NCBI GenBank assembly: GCA_947683425.1
Contig: CANTUQ010000077.1
Location: 4,271,001 to 4,335,000 of the forward strand
Length of the DNA: 64,000 bases
Direction of reading: 5' to 3'
Source of the DNA: Excoecaria cochinchinensis
Taxonomy: Eukaryota > Streptophyta > Magnoliopsida > Malpighiales > Euphorbiaceae
Positions within the stretch are counted from its first letter, which is position 1, and each line of letters opens with the position of its first letter. Below are positions 46,133 to 55,994 of the stretch, in pieces. Below the pieces are notes generated by a model, which saw nothing but the letters and a program-made list of their open reading frames with translations, had not been told where the DNA came from and made no database searches. The position numbers and the translations under genes were made by a program.

Positions 46133-46285
46133 GGCGTGCAGGGGGCGAGCCGGCACGCGGAGCGGTGCGTTCCGTGTGAGCGTGTGCGCATGTTGCGCTC
46201 CTTGCGACCGCGCGGTGCACGCCGCGTGCAGGCGCTGACGCGCCCGTGCAGCTCCCGCACGCCTGCGCGCTGCTGCGCATTGACG
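46133..46285. repeat. GC island of the E 5' LTR
   Basis: About 150 bp with dense GCGC, GTGC and CGCG words, partly self-complementary (GCAGGCGTGCGGG with GCACG and CCTGCACGC words). It lies 232 bp from the LTR start and differs from the 3' LTR island. Confidence 0.75.
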
Positions 46286-46517
46286 TTCGATTTTCGATTT
46301 TTTTTAAAATTTTTTAATATAACTAAAATACACTAAAATTTTCAAACTTCATTTTTTAAAATTAAATTTTAAAAATTTTTATTATGTTTTTTATTTTTTA
46401 TTCTAAAGTGCAAATTTGACAAGTAAATCATCACTTTCAAACTCTTTGCCCGTGAATAGGCAATTTATCATCATTGGGTAACTCCGATCTAGGCTTACTC
46501 AGGACCTGGTGTCTACA

Positions 46518-46620
46518 GATGGCACGACTCATGAAGCTCCCTCTTGTCGGCTGCACGACTCGTGCAGCAAGGCACGAATTCAGCAATTATCTTCAACTTG
46601 GCTCTATAACACACTCTTAC
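46518..46620 (-). pseudogene. MULE transposase remnant J, inner piece, with palindromic words
   Basis: On the minus strand the part next to LTR I reads YRAKLKIIAEF, the usual continuation after the N-terminal MULE region at 50727-50930. Nearer E the sequence turns into GCTGCACGAGTCGTGCAGC and CATGAGTCGTGCC words like the palindromes of element L. The piece ends at the E LTR. Confidence 0.5.
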
Positions 46621-46934
46621 TGAAACACCCCCATCGCCGCCCCCGTTGGAAGGACACCGACGGGCGCGCTACCCGACGCTCACTCACACAGATATGCATA
46701 AGCACAATGGGGAAGCAAAAAGGAATAATAATACAAAGGAATAACTAAAAAAATATAATAATGTTTACATATCCCAAAAAAAATCTCCAGATCATTACAT
46801 AATTAATTACATATACAATAATATAGAAATACAAATGCTGAAATACAGAAGCTAAACAAAAATACAAAACTTCAAACTCCTACGTGGCCGACCTTGCAGA
46901 TGCGCGACTCGAACATAACCAAACCTGCCACCTG

Positions 46935-47018
46935 CACGGAAAGGAAATCCGTGCTAAGCGATAAACGCTTAGTTGGGAGAACACACGAGAGTATGGACGG
47001 CCATTCACAATGGTCGCC
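46935..47018 (-). other. Three-hairpin module of I
   Basis: On the minus strand: GGCGACCATT-GTG-AATGGCCGTCC (46995-47018), CTAAGCG-TTTAT-CGCTTAG (46954-46972, loop one base longer) and CACGGA-TTTCCTT-TCCGTG (46935-46953). Confidence 0.7.
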
Positions 47019-48075
47019 AAGGCATAACACATTCACATTGACAATTGCAACATTCAGAATGCATATAGTCAGGCTTGCATAATAAAGGCATTAATTCATA
47101 AACTCACAACCATAACCATATGCTTATATCAAGAATAGGCCAAAACAGACATAATACAATACACGATACAAGTATCATCATGCATAACTACATACTATAT
47201 CACATGCATAACCTACAATGGTATCAAATATCAGTACTTTACCGAGCGAAGTCACTTGAGATCACCACATGCAATTGACATAACCAAGTACCCATGCATT
47301 AACGGAAAACATTCCAATAACATGCAAAACAGTTATCAGACAGTAATGCACCCAACTATCATGCCAAGGACACTAGTTATCTAAACATACTTTTATCACG
47401 TCATAAGACGTATACACTAACTGAAGCCTAAGGTACAACATCAAACCGCCACACTTCCGCTGCGCAACTCTAATCGATACCATATCATGCCTTGAAATGT
47501 AAACACAAGGACACATGCCGATATCACTACTAGAGGGAAAAATAAAGAGAGAGCATGTAATAGGACATTCCAAGGTTAAAAACACATTCATACGTATCTT
47601 GATTCACATACTTCTCCATAACTGTCATTAATACAAAAATCAGGCTTGTAAACATGTTTATTAACCATAGCATTCAACAATTCAAGTTTGCATTCGTATA
47701 CATATTACTTCCTATTCTTATAGACATAACTAATCGAATTCACATCCTTATAAGCATGATATAATAAAGTATATTCACGGCATTCGAAAGATCATAGTTA
47801 CAGTCATGCACGTCTTAGTTCCAGTTCATATATTCACAACTAATGACATACCATACATTCCAATATAATATACATATGCATATATATGTCAAGATAAATA
47901 TGTCCAAATAGCATGTTTGGGTCACTCCCAACCCAATCAGATATTCATAATCACATTCGGATACATAACCAATTCACATAACCGAAATCTTACATACTCG
48001 GATATCACATTCTCGTATTCATATCAGACAAAGCAACGAAATACCTGCTGACTCAAAGTAGTGGATAACGAGTGT

Positions 48076-48165
48076 ACGGACAGTACTTTACGGGTATGAG
48101 CCGATACAGACAGTACTTTACGGGTACGAGCCGATACAGACAGTACTTTACAGGTACAAGCCGAG
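48076..48165 (-). repeat. 31-bp tandem repeat, three copies, in I
   Basis: Unit GACAGTACTTTACGGGTACG plus AGCCGATACA, inside the region closed by the TAGTGGATA/TATCCACTA stem. Related to the 36-bp array of G1. Confidence 0.8.
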
Positions 48166-49225
48166 AAAACCAATTTTACTTTTTCCTTTTAACTTTCACA
48201 AAACATTTTCAAATGGGATCTTAAACAAGATCCTATCACATAAGGGTTCGCGAGGAACCAAACGGGGACCTGATCGGGGTCCAAACATTCAAAGGGCGCT
48301 GCAGCTAAGAGACTCTATTTGGCATGCCTAACTATCCACTAGACTGACTCTCGCAGGTCATGCATAAAACAATTCACGTTTTGAATCGCACAACGCATAA
48401 ATATATATACATCATGCAAAAACCAAAGTACGATAGACATATAAATATGCTCGTAAAGTCGGTCATATATCATACAATTCCCATTGCAAAACATAAACAG
48501 TCAACACACTTTAACATTAAACAATGTTCTAAAGCATGTCAAAAATCAAGTATAGAAGCACTACCATGCCAATGATTATCAATGCAAAATCCTAATCATG
48601 CGGTAGGTGAGGATAACTAAGTATAAATCATGCATAATCCAAATTACATTTAAGTATAACACATTGAGTTCAAAAGCTAAAGAATAATAATGCATTCAGA
48701 CATTAATCATTTTATTCAAATAAATTTGGCATAGCATACTATCAATCATACCTCATACAATTCATATTCTGAAGCATACAATAGTTCAATCAATCACATT
48801 TTAGCACTACTCAATATACTAAAGCATGTCAGGAACACATGTGGAATCATATATGCCAATGATTAATAACGCATAATCTTAATCATGGAATGATACAAGA
48901 AACTCTTAAGCATGGCATGATATTCATAGAGGAGGATCTGATCAAGGATATGCATAACATATTGCTAATCACAAATAACTCATTCATATAAACAAGGTAA
49001 TATAGCATACAGTAGGGGAAAAAGCCATAAAAGCATTTGAAAGTTATTTTATAAGAAAACTAGTCACTTGGGTAACAAGGCACAACAGAAAAGGCCATAT
49101 AAGAGCATATAAAAGTATGACATGTATCATGCAGCAGTATAAGTCCATACAAGTCCATACAGAAGAAATAGGAAATTCATTTTGGTTGAAACTGGGCTAA
49201 TTCAGAAAATGGGGCGGAAAGGGGT

Positions 49226-49607
49226 CGGTCACGAGCCATGTCACGACTCGTGACTGGCCTCAAAGGAGGGTCACGAGTCGTGACTCTATGTCACGTCTCG
49301 TGACATGCCCCACAATGAAGTCACGAGCCGTGACTCTAAGTCACGTTTCGTGACTTGCCTCACCAGGGAGTCACGAGTCGTGAATCTAAGTCACGTCTCG
49401 TGACTTGCCTCTCAGGGCAGTCACGCATCGTGACTGGAAGTCATGCCCCGCGACTGCCTTCAGCTCACCGAAAAGTCACGCCTTGTGACTGGGAGACAGA
49501 GTCACGCGTCATGACTGGGAGTCACGACCCGTGACTTGCCTCACAAGGGAGTCACGAGTCGTGACTCTAAGTCATGACTCGTGACTTGCCTCTCACAAGG
49601 CAGTCAT
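49226..49607. repeat. Palindrome island of I (GTCACGAGTCGTGAC type)
   Basis: About a dozen 15-bp dyads, arranged in pairs: GTCACGAGTCGTGAC, 5-6 bases (TCTAA), then GTCACGTCTCGTGAC, then a CT-rich spacer (TTGCCTCACAAGGGA type), repeating roughly every 55-65 bp. Same paired-dyad plan as H but an unrelated sequence. Confidence 0.85.
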
Positions 49608-50111
49608 GACACACACAAACACTGGAAATGGAAATTCTATCAGAATCGCGATTTTCCGTTCCCAGCATGCCTAGAATTCAAAGAACTCAACAAAAATCAT
49701 TTCAATTTGATTCAAAACACTACCAATCTCATCTTACCTTCCAATCGATCTTCCATGCATCAAAAATACAGTAACATAACTTAATTCAACAATCAAAACA
49801 AACAGAATCATGCATAAACACATTCAATTCCCTCAAGAACATAAACCCTAAAAATTACAGTAAGTTCAAAACCCAAACTCAGTATCTTCAATTCAATCCT
49901 TATCATGCATTATTAACACATCTACTCACATAAATCATGCATATACACATTCTAAAACACATCAAATTCCAGAAATTAAACAATGCATATACATTTACAA
50001 CCTAAATGAGAAATAGGGCAGAGACATTCAATAATTCACAAACTGAGTTGAAGAACGAAGAACACAGGGCTCCCAAACTTGGAATCGAAGATCCAAAATC
50101 ACACTTCAAGT

Positions 50112-50150
50112 TCAATCCTCAAACCTTTCCTTGCCTTTACTTTGCTTCTT
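50112..50150 (-). CDS. Short conserved LTR reading frame (copy in I)
   Basis: KKQSKGKERFED then stop; another stop lies just upstream (50151-50153), so this copy is either decayed or entered by splicing inside it. The core and the stop position match the other copies. Confidence 0.35.
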   Translation of the reverse strand, partial: KKQSKGKERFED

Positions 50151-50726
50151 CTAATCACCACTCACTCGCACAAAGAAAACCCACAAATTACTCTTCAAAA
50201 CCCTAACTCAACCAAAAACCAGTTGAATAAGAAGAAGAAGAAGAAGAAGAACAGTAATCCAAAACACAGGAACTCTAACTCCAACTTACCTCTTCAAGCA
50301 AACCTGAAGCTCCACCAAGACACCAAAACACACACACACAGCCAAGGAAGGGGAACAAGAAACGGGAGAGGGAAAGAAAGAAGAGCAAGGAGGAGGAGAG
50401 GAGAGAGAGCAGAACGTGAACATGATCTGCTCCTCCCTCTCTCATCCTTTTTCTTTTTCTTCTTTTCCCACAATTGCCCACCTACCAAGACACATGGCAG
50501 CCTCCTATTGGTTCCAACTAGGACATCTTGTCTAAATACTCTTTTGTCCTTAGGCAAGTTACACTTTACCCACTAACGCAATAATTCTTACCAAAATAAC
50601 TTAAATATCTTTTCAATTAGGTCCTTAATACTCCAATTCCACACGTACACATTACCAAAATACCCTCACTTAACCCGACTTAGCATGCACATTTCGACTA
50701 GGGCCATTTTGGGGTGTGACACTTAC

Positions 50727-52122
50727 TTCCATACACACTATAATCATTCTTAATCAAGTATTGAATTTTCCAAATTCTAATCTTAGATTGGCTCAACATC
50801 CTCTCCTTGTACTTCATAGCCATCCAACTAGTATTATAGGCCTTATTTCTGTTAGTCTTATAATATTGATGAAATGGATAGTAGATTTTCACTATGAAAT
50901 TAACAGTTATCCTATCAATACTTCCCAAAATTCTTCAGTCACAACCTTCTTTCCTGCAAAATGCTCTGACCTTATATTTTTCATTAGGTCTCAACTTTAA
51001 TTTAACACCATTCTCCAAAGAATAATCAACTAATGCGTCTCTAAATTGTGCTGCATTTTCAAAAATCACACTAAGCTAAACTATTATCTTTTGACATTTT
51101 GGGTTCATAGTAGACCCTCTGCTTATACCTTCTTAGTGGTAAATCAACTCCTTCTTCTCCAGCTTGTTCACAGCTCTCCTCACTACCTAGATTAGAACTA
51201 TGAAAATACTTTTCATCCCTTTATCTTCCCTTTATATTTACTGCCCTTATCATTATTTATACTATCTAAGTTGCCATCATATGTTGCCCTAACACAAAAC
51301 CCACTACTATCACTTGAAAGCCCATTTTCAACATTAGTGGTGTCCATATTTTCACCACCACTCTCTATATCCGATGATGCATCACTTAAACATGGAGTAT
51401 CAATCAAATGCAAAAATGAACATCTATAAAGTCCCCATTAGCAAGCACACTAGTCAACTTTAGAATAGATGCATCACTGTCTACCATGTGAAAATAACTA
51501 GTCTTGTTGACAGTGCATGCAAACCCCAATACCTTTTGATAACCTAGTGTTCTTGCCCACTTATTAAACCTATTTATATGCATATTATCTACATCGTATT
51601 ATAAAATTTTATAGTGAACCTCACCCTCAAAATACCTGGTGATAGGGTCAGCAACCAATCTTCCGCTATGGTGGAATCACAATTTCAAAATAGTATTTAG
51701 CATTTTAATAAAAAACACCCTAGCATTAAAAAAAAAAGATAAAATAATTAATAATTGTCAGTTTATGATTCCTACTTGAATTAATTGTATAAAAATATGC
51801 TAAACAACACCACATTATGAAATATCATAAAAGCCCTAATTTTTTAACCCGAATAACAAAACAACCATTAACATAAAATAACCCATTAAAAATTCACAGC
51901 AGCTTTTGTATCATTCTAAATACTGAAAAGAATTGCTAGAAAATTTAAATTATCAATTAAAATTGCAAGCACCTTCGAATTTCAAGCGTCCATTACAAAG
52001 AATTTGAGATTGAAATAACAAAATATTCCTCTTCGATTGCTATGAAGAATGATGTAGAGAGAATTGCGCAAATACCTTTTGGATTGCTAAGAATAATAAA
52101 GAAGATAAATTGAGAAGAAGTA
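50727..52122 (-). pseudogene. MULE transposase remnant J, N-terminal part
   Basis: On the minus strand: AAQFRDALVDYSLENGVKLK, RPNEKYKVRAFCRKEGCD (then a stop), and NTSWMAMKYKERMLSQSKIR with IQYLIKNDYSVYGSK. This is the order of the N-terminal region of plant Mutator-like transposases (zinc-ligand KVRAxC..GC, then the xSWxAxKY helix). Upstream, 51413-51213 is an acidic open stretch without known motif, and 51420-52122 has no clear domain. The catalytic DDE domain is not in the window. Several stops. Split by LTR I and bounded by D. Confidence 0.7.
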
Positions 52123-52201
52123 GGAATTGTCACACCCCAAAGTAGCCCTAGAAGAATGACAAAATTTTTGTTCAAGAAAGATTAGTGTTTTGTGTGTGAG
52201 T

Positions 52202-52238
52202 CCTGTCGCGAGCGCGACAAGCGTCGCGGGCGCGACAG
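52202..52238. repeat. Paired palindrome near the D LTR start
   Basis: CCTGTCGCGAGCGCGACA, AGC, GTCGCGGGCGCGACAG. The 3' LTR copy (56072-56108) has lost two of its CG pairs. L has a decayed counterpart at 61400-61425. Confidence 0.8.
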
Positions 52239-52726
52239 AACCACTCCGGTGATAGGGTATTTAAATTGGCCTTTTTAATTTGTAACTTTGTAGGAGAGCG
52301 ACACATGGCAGTGTAGGGAGGTGACATGTGGTAAGAGCTTAATTAGTATTCTATTAAGTTAAAGGAGATTAGGATTAATTAAAAAGGAATAAGAAGATAA
52401 ATATGCATTTAAGTGGTAGATGGCATTTATTACCTTAGTTAATTTTTGAATTGACTTGGACTATCTGCTTCTTTCTTCTTCTTTCACGTGAGTTTCTTTC
52501 TTTTCTCTTGTTCTACTCCTTTCTTCGTTTCTTCTTTCTTCTTCTTTACATGTTTTGAGTGATTCATTTGGATTAGCTTTGAGAGGGGTTAGTAGAGCTC
52601 GATTAGGTCTTTTAAGAAGGTAAGCAATGCTATTTAGTTAGTATTGGTCTTCTTCTTTTATCTTATTTCTGTTTTTGATTTAGAGTAAGAGAGAAGAGTA
52701 ACTTTGGTATTTTGAATGGTTTGTGC

Positions 52727-52783
52727 ATGGAAGCTGTGGACAAGAGGCCCAATAAAGGCAAAGAAAAGGTTGGAGCCGAGTAA
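52727..52783 (+). CDS. Short conserved LTR reading frame (D, 5' LTR)
   Basis: Starts with ATG here and reads MEAVDKRPNKGKEKVGAE, then TAA; the 3' LTR copy is identical. It lies about 105 bp after a donor-like AAG/GTAAGC. It is the only copy with an ATG at this place. The peptide is short, basic in the middle and acidic at the end. No known domain. Confidence 0.45.
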   Translation: MEAVDKRPNKGKEKVGAE

Positions 52784-53143
52784 AGAGCGCGGTTCAACGT
52801 CCTAGAGGTAGGGATCGTGTGCGGTTTTCCTATTTTGCATGTGTTGTGACTTTGAATGTTTTAATAGAGACTTAGTTGTATAAAGAAAGGTACTGGAAGC
52901 TTAAATTAGTTCAATTGCTTTTTAAGTGTGTGAAATTATTGTGATTGCTTGCAGTGTCTTAATGTCTAAAGTGGTTGTGTAATTTGAGTGGAAAACAAAA
53001 CTTAATTATGAGCATGATTTATAGGGCAATTACATGTTAAAAGAGGAGTGGTTGCATGTGAAAATAAAAGAGTTTGTTTGGGTTTTGTTTGAGTTTAACT
53101 GTGTGGGGGTTTTTTCAGTTGGAATTGGGGAACACGCTTCTAT

Positions 53144-53510
53144 CGCGAGCGCGACATAAGCAGTGATCGCGACAGAATCGCGTCTTTCATTTCCGTAGGA
53201 AGCGAGTTGGAATTTGGTTTTCAGAGTTGTGAGGAGAGAGTCACGAGACGTGAGGGTAGGTCACGACTCGTGACCCTGGGGCGAGCCTCGTCGCGAGGCG
53301 TGAGATGGCATCACGACCCGTGATGCCCTCTCTCTGTTGTGAGGATCCTGTCACGAGTCGTGATGGGCAGTCACGACTCGTGACCCCTTCCTTCCTGGTG
53401 GGCGTGAAGCGAAGCAGATCATAACGAGCCGCAATCGCGTGTGCGACTCGTGACGGCCCTTTTTACTTAGGCTACTGTCGTGAGCGCGACACAAGTCGCG
53501 ATCGCGACAA
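53144..53510. repeat. Mixed palindrome island of the D 5' LTR
   Basis: Contains TCGCGAGCGCGACA and TGATCGCGACAG words (53144-53176), TCACGACTCGTGA and TCACGAGTCGTGA dyads (53236-53400), and a further TCGTGAGCGCGAC / GTCGCGATCGCGAC pair (53475-53510). Both the H-type and I-type words thus occur in one LTR. Confidence 0.85.
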
Positions 53511-54163
53511 TGTGTTATTTTCCGCCTGTTTTGTCTTGTTTTTGTCTTTTGCTCCTGTTTTGAGTTATTAAAGGTCTAAATGGATCTTGCATGTTATCAT
53601 TTAGCCTGTGTTTGGTTTAAATCATCTTTTAAATCTCTTATATGATTAATAACCTTAAATATGCTTGATTATTAAAAGCTATACAGAAATTAAATGTATT
53701 TGAATTACAGTAACTGAGTTGATATCTGTGTACGGTATGTGAGTTGTATTTGAGTCTGATTACCGTTATAGTGGATAGATAAGCATGCTTAAAAAGGGCT
53801 AGAGTGCAGCTGCTAGAGTTGGCCTTAATTGTGCCCAGAGTTCGGAATACCTAGTGTATTTCATAGAGTTTGAGTTAATTCTCCACATGTAAGATACTGT
53901 AAATAGTATCAAGAGTTACCCGTATCCACCGTGAAAGGAACTCAGGCTTATTGTTCTATCCTCGTTATTGTTAGTGTATAGTGAACATGAAATGATCATA
54001 TGTAGTGTTATAAGTAAATGTTTAAAGTATATGAGATGAATGCTACAGGATAGTTATGTGTACCAGCACATGTTTATATGAATTAGAGTCCATGATTTAT
54101 ACGATTGTGAAAATATATTCATGAGTTGTTGAGCAGTGCATGTGACATGTATATTTTATTGCT

Positions 54164-54239
54164 GACTTCGAAAGAAGTCCTTTGCATTATTTTCATCCCC
54201 ACTAAGCATTATCGCTTAGCACGGATGTTTGTTTCCGTG
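54164..54239 (+). other. Three-hairpin module, D 5' LTR
   Basis: GACTTC-GAAA-GAAGTC (54164-54179), CTAAGCATTATCGCTTAG (54202-54219, one mismatch against the 3' LTR) and CACGGA-TGTTTGTT-TCCGTG (54220-54239). Confidence 0.75.
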
Positions 54240-54614
54240 TAGGTTGACAGGTGCGGACCAGTGAAAGCGTTCATCTGCAAGTGAGGGCCACTAGGAGCTT
54301 TTTGTTATACCCTTTCTGTATAAGATAAAGTTAGAGTTGGTGGTGTTTTGAGTAACATCATTATGTAATAAAAAGTATAGTTGTTACATGTAATCGTTAA
54401 AAGTATATGTATATGAATCGAAAAATGAACTTGTATAAGCATAAAGTTTTTTGTAAAATGTACAGTTTACATGTATAGTAAAAGTAATTTTGTTTGGGCC
54501 CAACTTATTTCTAATTTATTGTTACCGCTTCCGCTAATGCATGTGCACGTATATGTAAGTGTTCGCGTAGCGCCCCGATATTCCTTACCGGGGGTATGGG
54601 GGTGTTACATTTAG

Positions 54615-54626
54615 TGGTATTAGAGC
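54615..54626 (+). promoter_or_regulatory. Element D: primer-binding site, initiator tRNA-Met type
   Basis: TGGTATTAGAGC, five bases after the LTR. The plant initiator tRNA-Met site is TGGTATCAGAGC, so one base differs (54621). Element L has the exact form. Confidence 0.85.
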
Positions 54627-54734
54627 TCTAGGTTAATTGGTTCGGGACTAGAAGGTGATAGAGTATAGTTATGTTTTTGTGTTTGAGTTGTCTAGAATGT
54701 GGCCTAATGCAGATGCTGGTTTTGTAGGGTCTAG

Positions 54735-55925
54735 ATGGAGTCCGACCCGAGTGAGCACGTAGAAGAGACTACAGGCAGTGTGAATCCGGTTCGAGTGGAT
54801 CCACATGTACAAGCACGAGATAGAGAGGAAAGGGCAAGAGCTAGTCAGGACAACCCGGAGTTGATGCAAGGATTGGTGCAGATTTTGGATAGACTAACAG
54901 CTCCAAGGACTCCCTCGGACTTGATAAGAAAAAGAGGAGCTGAAGAGTTCCATGGAACATCCCTGGATCAATCCGAAATAGCAGAATTCTGGTTAGAGAA
55001 AATGGAAAGAATTTTGCAAGAAATCAGTTGCCCTCAGAATTAGCGAGTAGCTTGCGCCGTGTCATTGCTGCAGGGAGCAGCATATGACTGGTGGAAGTTG
55101 GTTTTGAGGAATCCTCAACGGCCTGCGGAGTTAACCTGGGATTTCTTTGTTCGAGAGTTCAAGGAGAAATTTGTGACCAAAGCGTATAAAGATGCCAAGT
55201 GGAAAGAATTTGTAACTTTTAAGCAGAGGAATATGACTGTTGCGGAATATGATAAAGAGTTTACTCGTTTGAGTAAATATGTACCGGAGGGTATGTTAAC
55301 TGATGATTTTCGTTGTAGACAATTCGAAGATGGATTGAGAGAGAGCATAAGAGGACCGTTAGCTGCCATGGTTGCTTTACAACCGGTGGGTTATTATCCA
55401 TTGGTGTTGGCGGCAATGAAAATGGAGGAATCTGAGTTGATAAAGCAAAAGAGAGAGCAGAAAAGAAGATTTTCAAGAGAAGATGAGGGAGTTGGTAGAG
55501 GAGCTAGAGCAGTAAAAAGAGGAAAGGATGAGCAAGCATCGGTACAAGTGCCAACTTCAGTCGGAAGTGTAAGGCCACCTAGCAGTAGAGGAAGTGCAGC
55601 ACCACAATGTGAGCATTGTGGAAGGCATCATTGGGGTGAGTGTAGGAAGCTCACCGGAGCTTGCTTCAAATGCGGTAGTACAGAGCATTTCCTTGCTCAG
55701 TGTCCTAAAACAAGAGAGAATATGGCATCACAAGTAAATAAAGAGAAAGGCAATGCTTCTGGGAATGTTAGAAGTGGAAGAGGACGAGGTAGAGCTGAAA
55801 GACCGCAATCAGAAATAGTTGAGAGACCATTCCCTGAGGATCAGCCATGTGTATATGCCATGACGGCTGAAGATGTGGAGGCATTGATCGGAACTTCTTG
55901 TAAGTCCTCTTATTCGTTTATATAA
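54735..55925 (+). pseudogene. Element D: gag, one in-frame amber stop
   Basis: The frame of 397 codon positions starts at ATG 54735 (MESDPSEHVEE). Features: a variable N-terminus to about residue 60; the gag core GAEEFHGTSLDQSEIAEFW, VSLLQGAAYDWWKLVLRN, LTWDFFVREFKEKF, TVAEYDKEFTRLSKYVP, CRQFEDGLRESIRGPL; a basic linker; the paired zinc motifs CEHCGRHHWGEC and CFKCGSTEHFLAQC; an RG-rich tail (RSGRGRGRAERP); and YAMTAEDVEALIG, where a protease region would begin in a full element. The only break is TAG at 55041-55043. After a few more codons it stops at 55923. This is Tekay/Del-type gag without pol. Confidence 0.9.
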
Positions 55926-55958
55926 TATACAGTTTGAGTTATTTGTTCGGTAGCGGGG

Positions 55959-55994
55959 GAAATTTCGAGAACAAAATTTCTTAAGGGGGAGAGA
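55959..55994 (+). other. Element D: pre-polypurine hairpin and polypurine tract
   Basis: GAAATTT (55959-55965) pairs with AAATTTC (55974-55980), followed by AAGGGGGAGAGA (55983-55994) just before the LTR. The gag end and this box are only about 30 bp apart, so pol is absent as one clean block. Confidence 0.75.

Larger units (their letters stand above)
43905..46517 (-). mobile_element. Element E: 5' LTR (2613 bp)
   Basis: On the minus strand it starts TGTAGACACCAGGTCC (46517) and ends GGCGTGCGTCACA (43905), followed by the primer site. It contains the GC island (46133-46285), a 54-bp perfect palindrome (44224-44277) absent from the other LTR, and a TGGCAACTCCA word (44079-44089) resembling the primer site. 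Flanking DNA at 46518 starts GATGG; the partner duplication is lost because the other LTR is truncated. Confidence 0.85.
46616..50726 (-). mobile_element. Solo LTR I (46621-50721), target duplication CTTAC
   Basis: Flanked by CTTAC at 46616-46620 and 50722-50726. 4101 bp. On the minus strand it starts TGTCACACCCCAAAATGGCC and ends GGGGGTGTTTCA. In order: donor GAG/GTAAGTTGG (near 50288), short frame (50112-50150), GTCACGAGTCGTGAC island (49226-49607), stem halves TATCCACTA (48333-48341) and TAGTGGATA (48059-48067), a 31-bp tandem repeat (48076-48165) and hairpins (46935-47018). No gag or pol. Confidence 0.9.
52128..54609 (+). mobile_element. Element D: 5' LTR
   Basis: Starts TGTCACACCCCAAAGTAGCC and ends CGGGGGTATGGGGGTGTTACA minus its first base. 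It holds a paired palindrome near its start (52202-52238), a pyrimidine-rich leader-like region (52470-52550), donor AAG/GTAAGC (about 52620), the short frame (52727-52783), the mixed palindrome island (53144-53510), the stem (53769-53777 with 53923-53930) and hairpins (54164-54239). AAGCATGCTT is followed by AAAAAGG, where the 3' LTR has TATAAAGG. Confidence 0.9.

Noticed and set aside
46509..46748. Small plus-strand protein across 46509-46748
   Set aside because: The frame runs from the E LTR through MULE debris into LTR I, so it is a chance frame over three elements.
55041..55043. Programmed readthrough of the gag amber codon in D
   Set aside because: Downstream bases do not match the usual plant readthrough context, and a single inactivating substitution explains it.
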